Source of the DNA: Saccharicrinis sp041595375
GTDB taxonomy: Bacteria > Bacteroidota > Bacteroidia > Bacteroidales > Marinilabiliaceae
Direction of reading: 5' to 3'
DNA length: 5,585 nt
Assembly: GCA_041595375.1 (NCBI GenBank)
Contig: JBFHKL010000271.1
Span: 1 to 5,585, forward strand
Of this stretch, positions 5,543-5,585 are shown piece by piece. The notes under the pieces were generated by a model. It was not told where the DNA came from and did no database searches. It was given only the letters and a program-made list of their open reading frames with translations. The position numbers and the translations under genes are program-made. How positions within the stretch are numbered: the first letter of the stretch is position 1; each line of letters begins with the position of its first letter.

Positions 5543-5585
5543 ATGAGTATGTTTTGTTATCAGTGTCAGGAAGCAGCCAAAGGAA
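5543..5585 (+). CDS. hcp: Hybrid cluster protein / hydroxylamine reductase, N-terminal fragment cut by window end
   Basis: Only 14 codons are in the window: MSMFCYQCQEAAKG. The MFCYQCQE string is the characteristic start of hybrid cluster protein (prismane protein), where the first two cysteines (here C5 and C8) bind the proximal iron-sulfur cluster. The remaining ligands and the hybrid [4Fe-2S-2O] site would lie beyond the edge; the full protein is about 430-550 residues. Hcp reduces nitric oxide to nitrous oxide (and hydroxylamine to ammonia in vitro), protecting anaerobes from nitrosative stress. The start is either ATG 5543 or ATG 5549; the second gives the commoner MFC start. The preceding ferredoxin-domain gene and the divergent Crp/Fnr regulator support the call strongly despite the short fragment. 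Confidence 0.87.
   Translation, partial: MSMFCYQCQEAAKG

Noticed and set aside
1..5585. CRISPR array, insertion sequence or prophage signs
   Set aside because: No regularly spaced repeats, transposase or integrase reading frames, or terminal inverted repeats with target duplication were seen. The tRNA could be an integration site, but no integrase or repeated tRNA 3' end is in the window.

Overview
The window looks like chromosomal DNA of a low-GC, anaerobic or microaerophilic member of the Bacteroidota. The best evidence is a promoter of the Bacteroidota type (TTTG, 21-bp spacer, TAtaTTTG) in front of a tRNA-Arg gene on the minus strand. A second exact TAnnTTTG element precedes the first protein gene. 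Most genes lack Shine-Dalgarno sequences and have A-rich leaders instead. The gene content (archerase-type enzymes, a polyferredoxin-like protein, hybrid cluster protein) fits an anaerobe of the Bacteroidales/Marinilabiliales kind. That finer placement is a guess.

Layout. Positions 1-70 hold a tRNA-Arg(ACG), minus strand, with its 3' end cut by the window edge. Positions 71-953 are AT-rich and have no convincing gene. They contain the tRNA promoter, the promoter of the next gene, and a curious frame interrupted only by TGA codons. Positions 954-2228 encode a one-subunit 2-hydroxyacyl-CoA dehydratase/double-cubane-cluster protein. Positions 2393-3136 encode its ATP-dependent activator/reductase. 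The gap between them carries two nested hairpin structures. Positions 3137-3658 are noncoding, with a terminator candidate at each end. Positions 3659-4333 (minus) encode a Crp/Fnr-family regulator without cluster-binding cysteines. Divergent from it, 4505-5386 encode a ferredoxin-domain protein of the kind found beside hcp, and 5543 to the window end is the start of hcp (hybrid cluster protein).

How the parts work together. There are two redox modules. The first is a two-component, ATP-driven low-potential reductase: the activator should hydrolyse ATP to push an electron from its interface [4Fe-4S] cluster into the dehydratase-like partner. No CoA-transferase or second dehydratase subunit is next to it, which favours a stand-alone double-cubane enzyme over an amino-acid fermentation dehydratase. 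The second is a nitrosative-stress module: regulator, ferredoxin-like donor and Hcp. A perfect 16-bp inverted repeat (TGTAAC-N4-GTTACA) lies between the regulator and the ferredoxin gene, at about -42 from the predicted transcription start, the usual place for an activator of the Crp/Fnr family. Whether the two modules are linked functionally is an open and interesting question.
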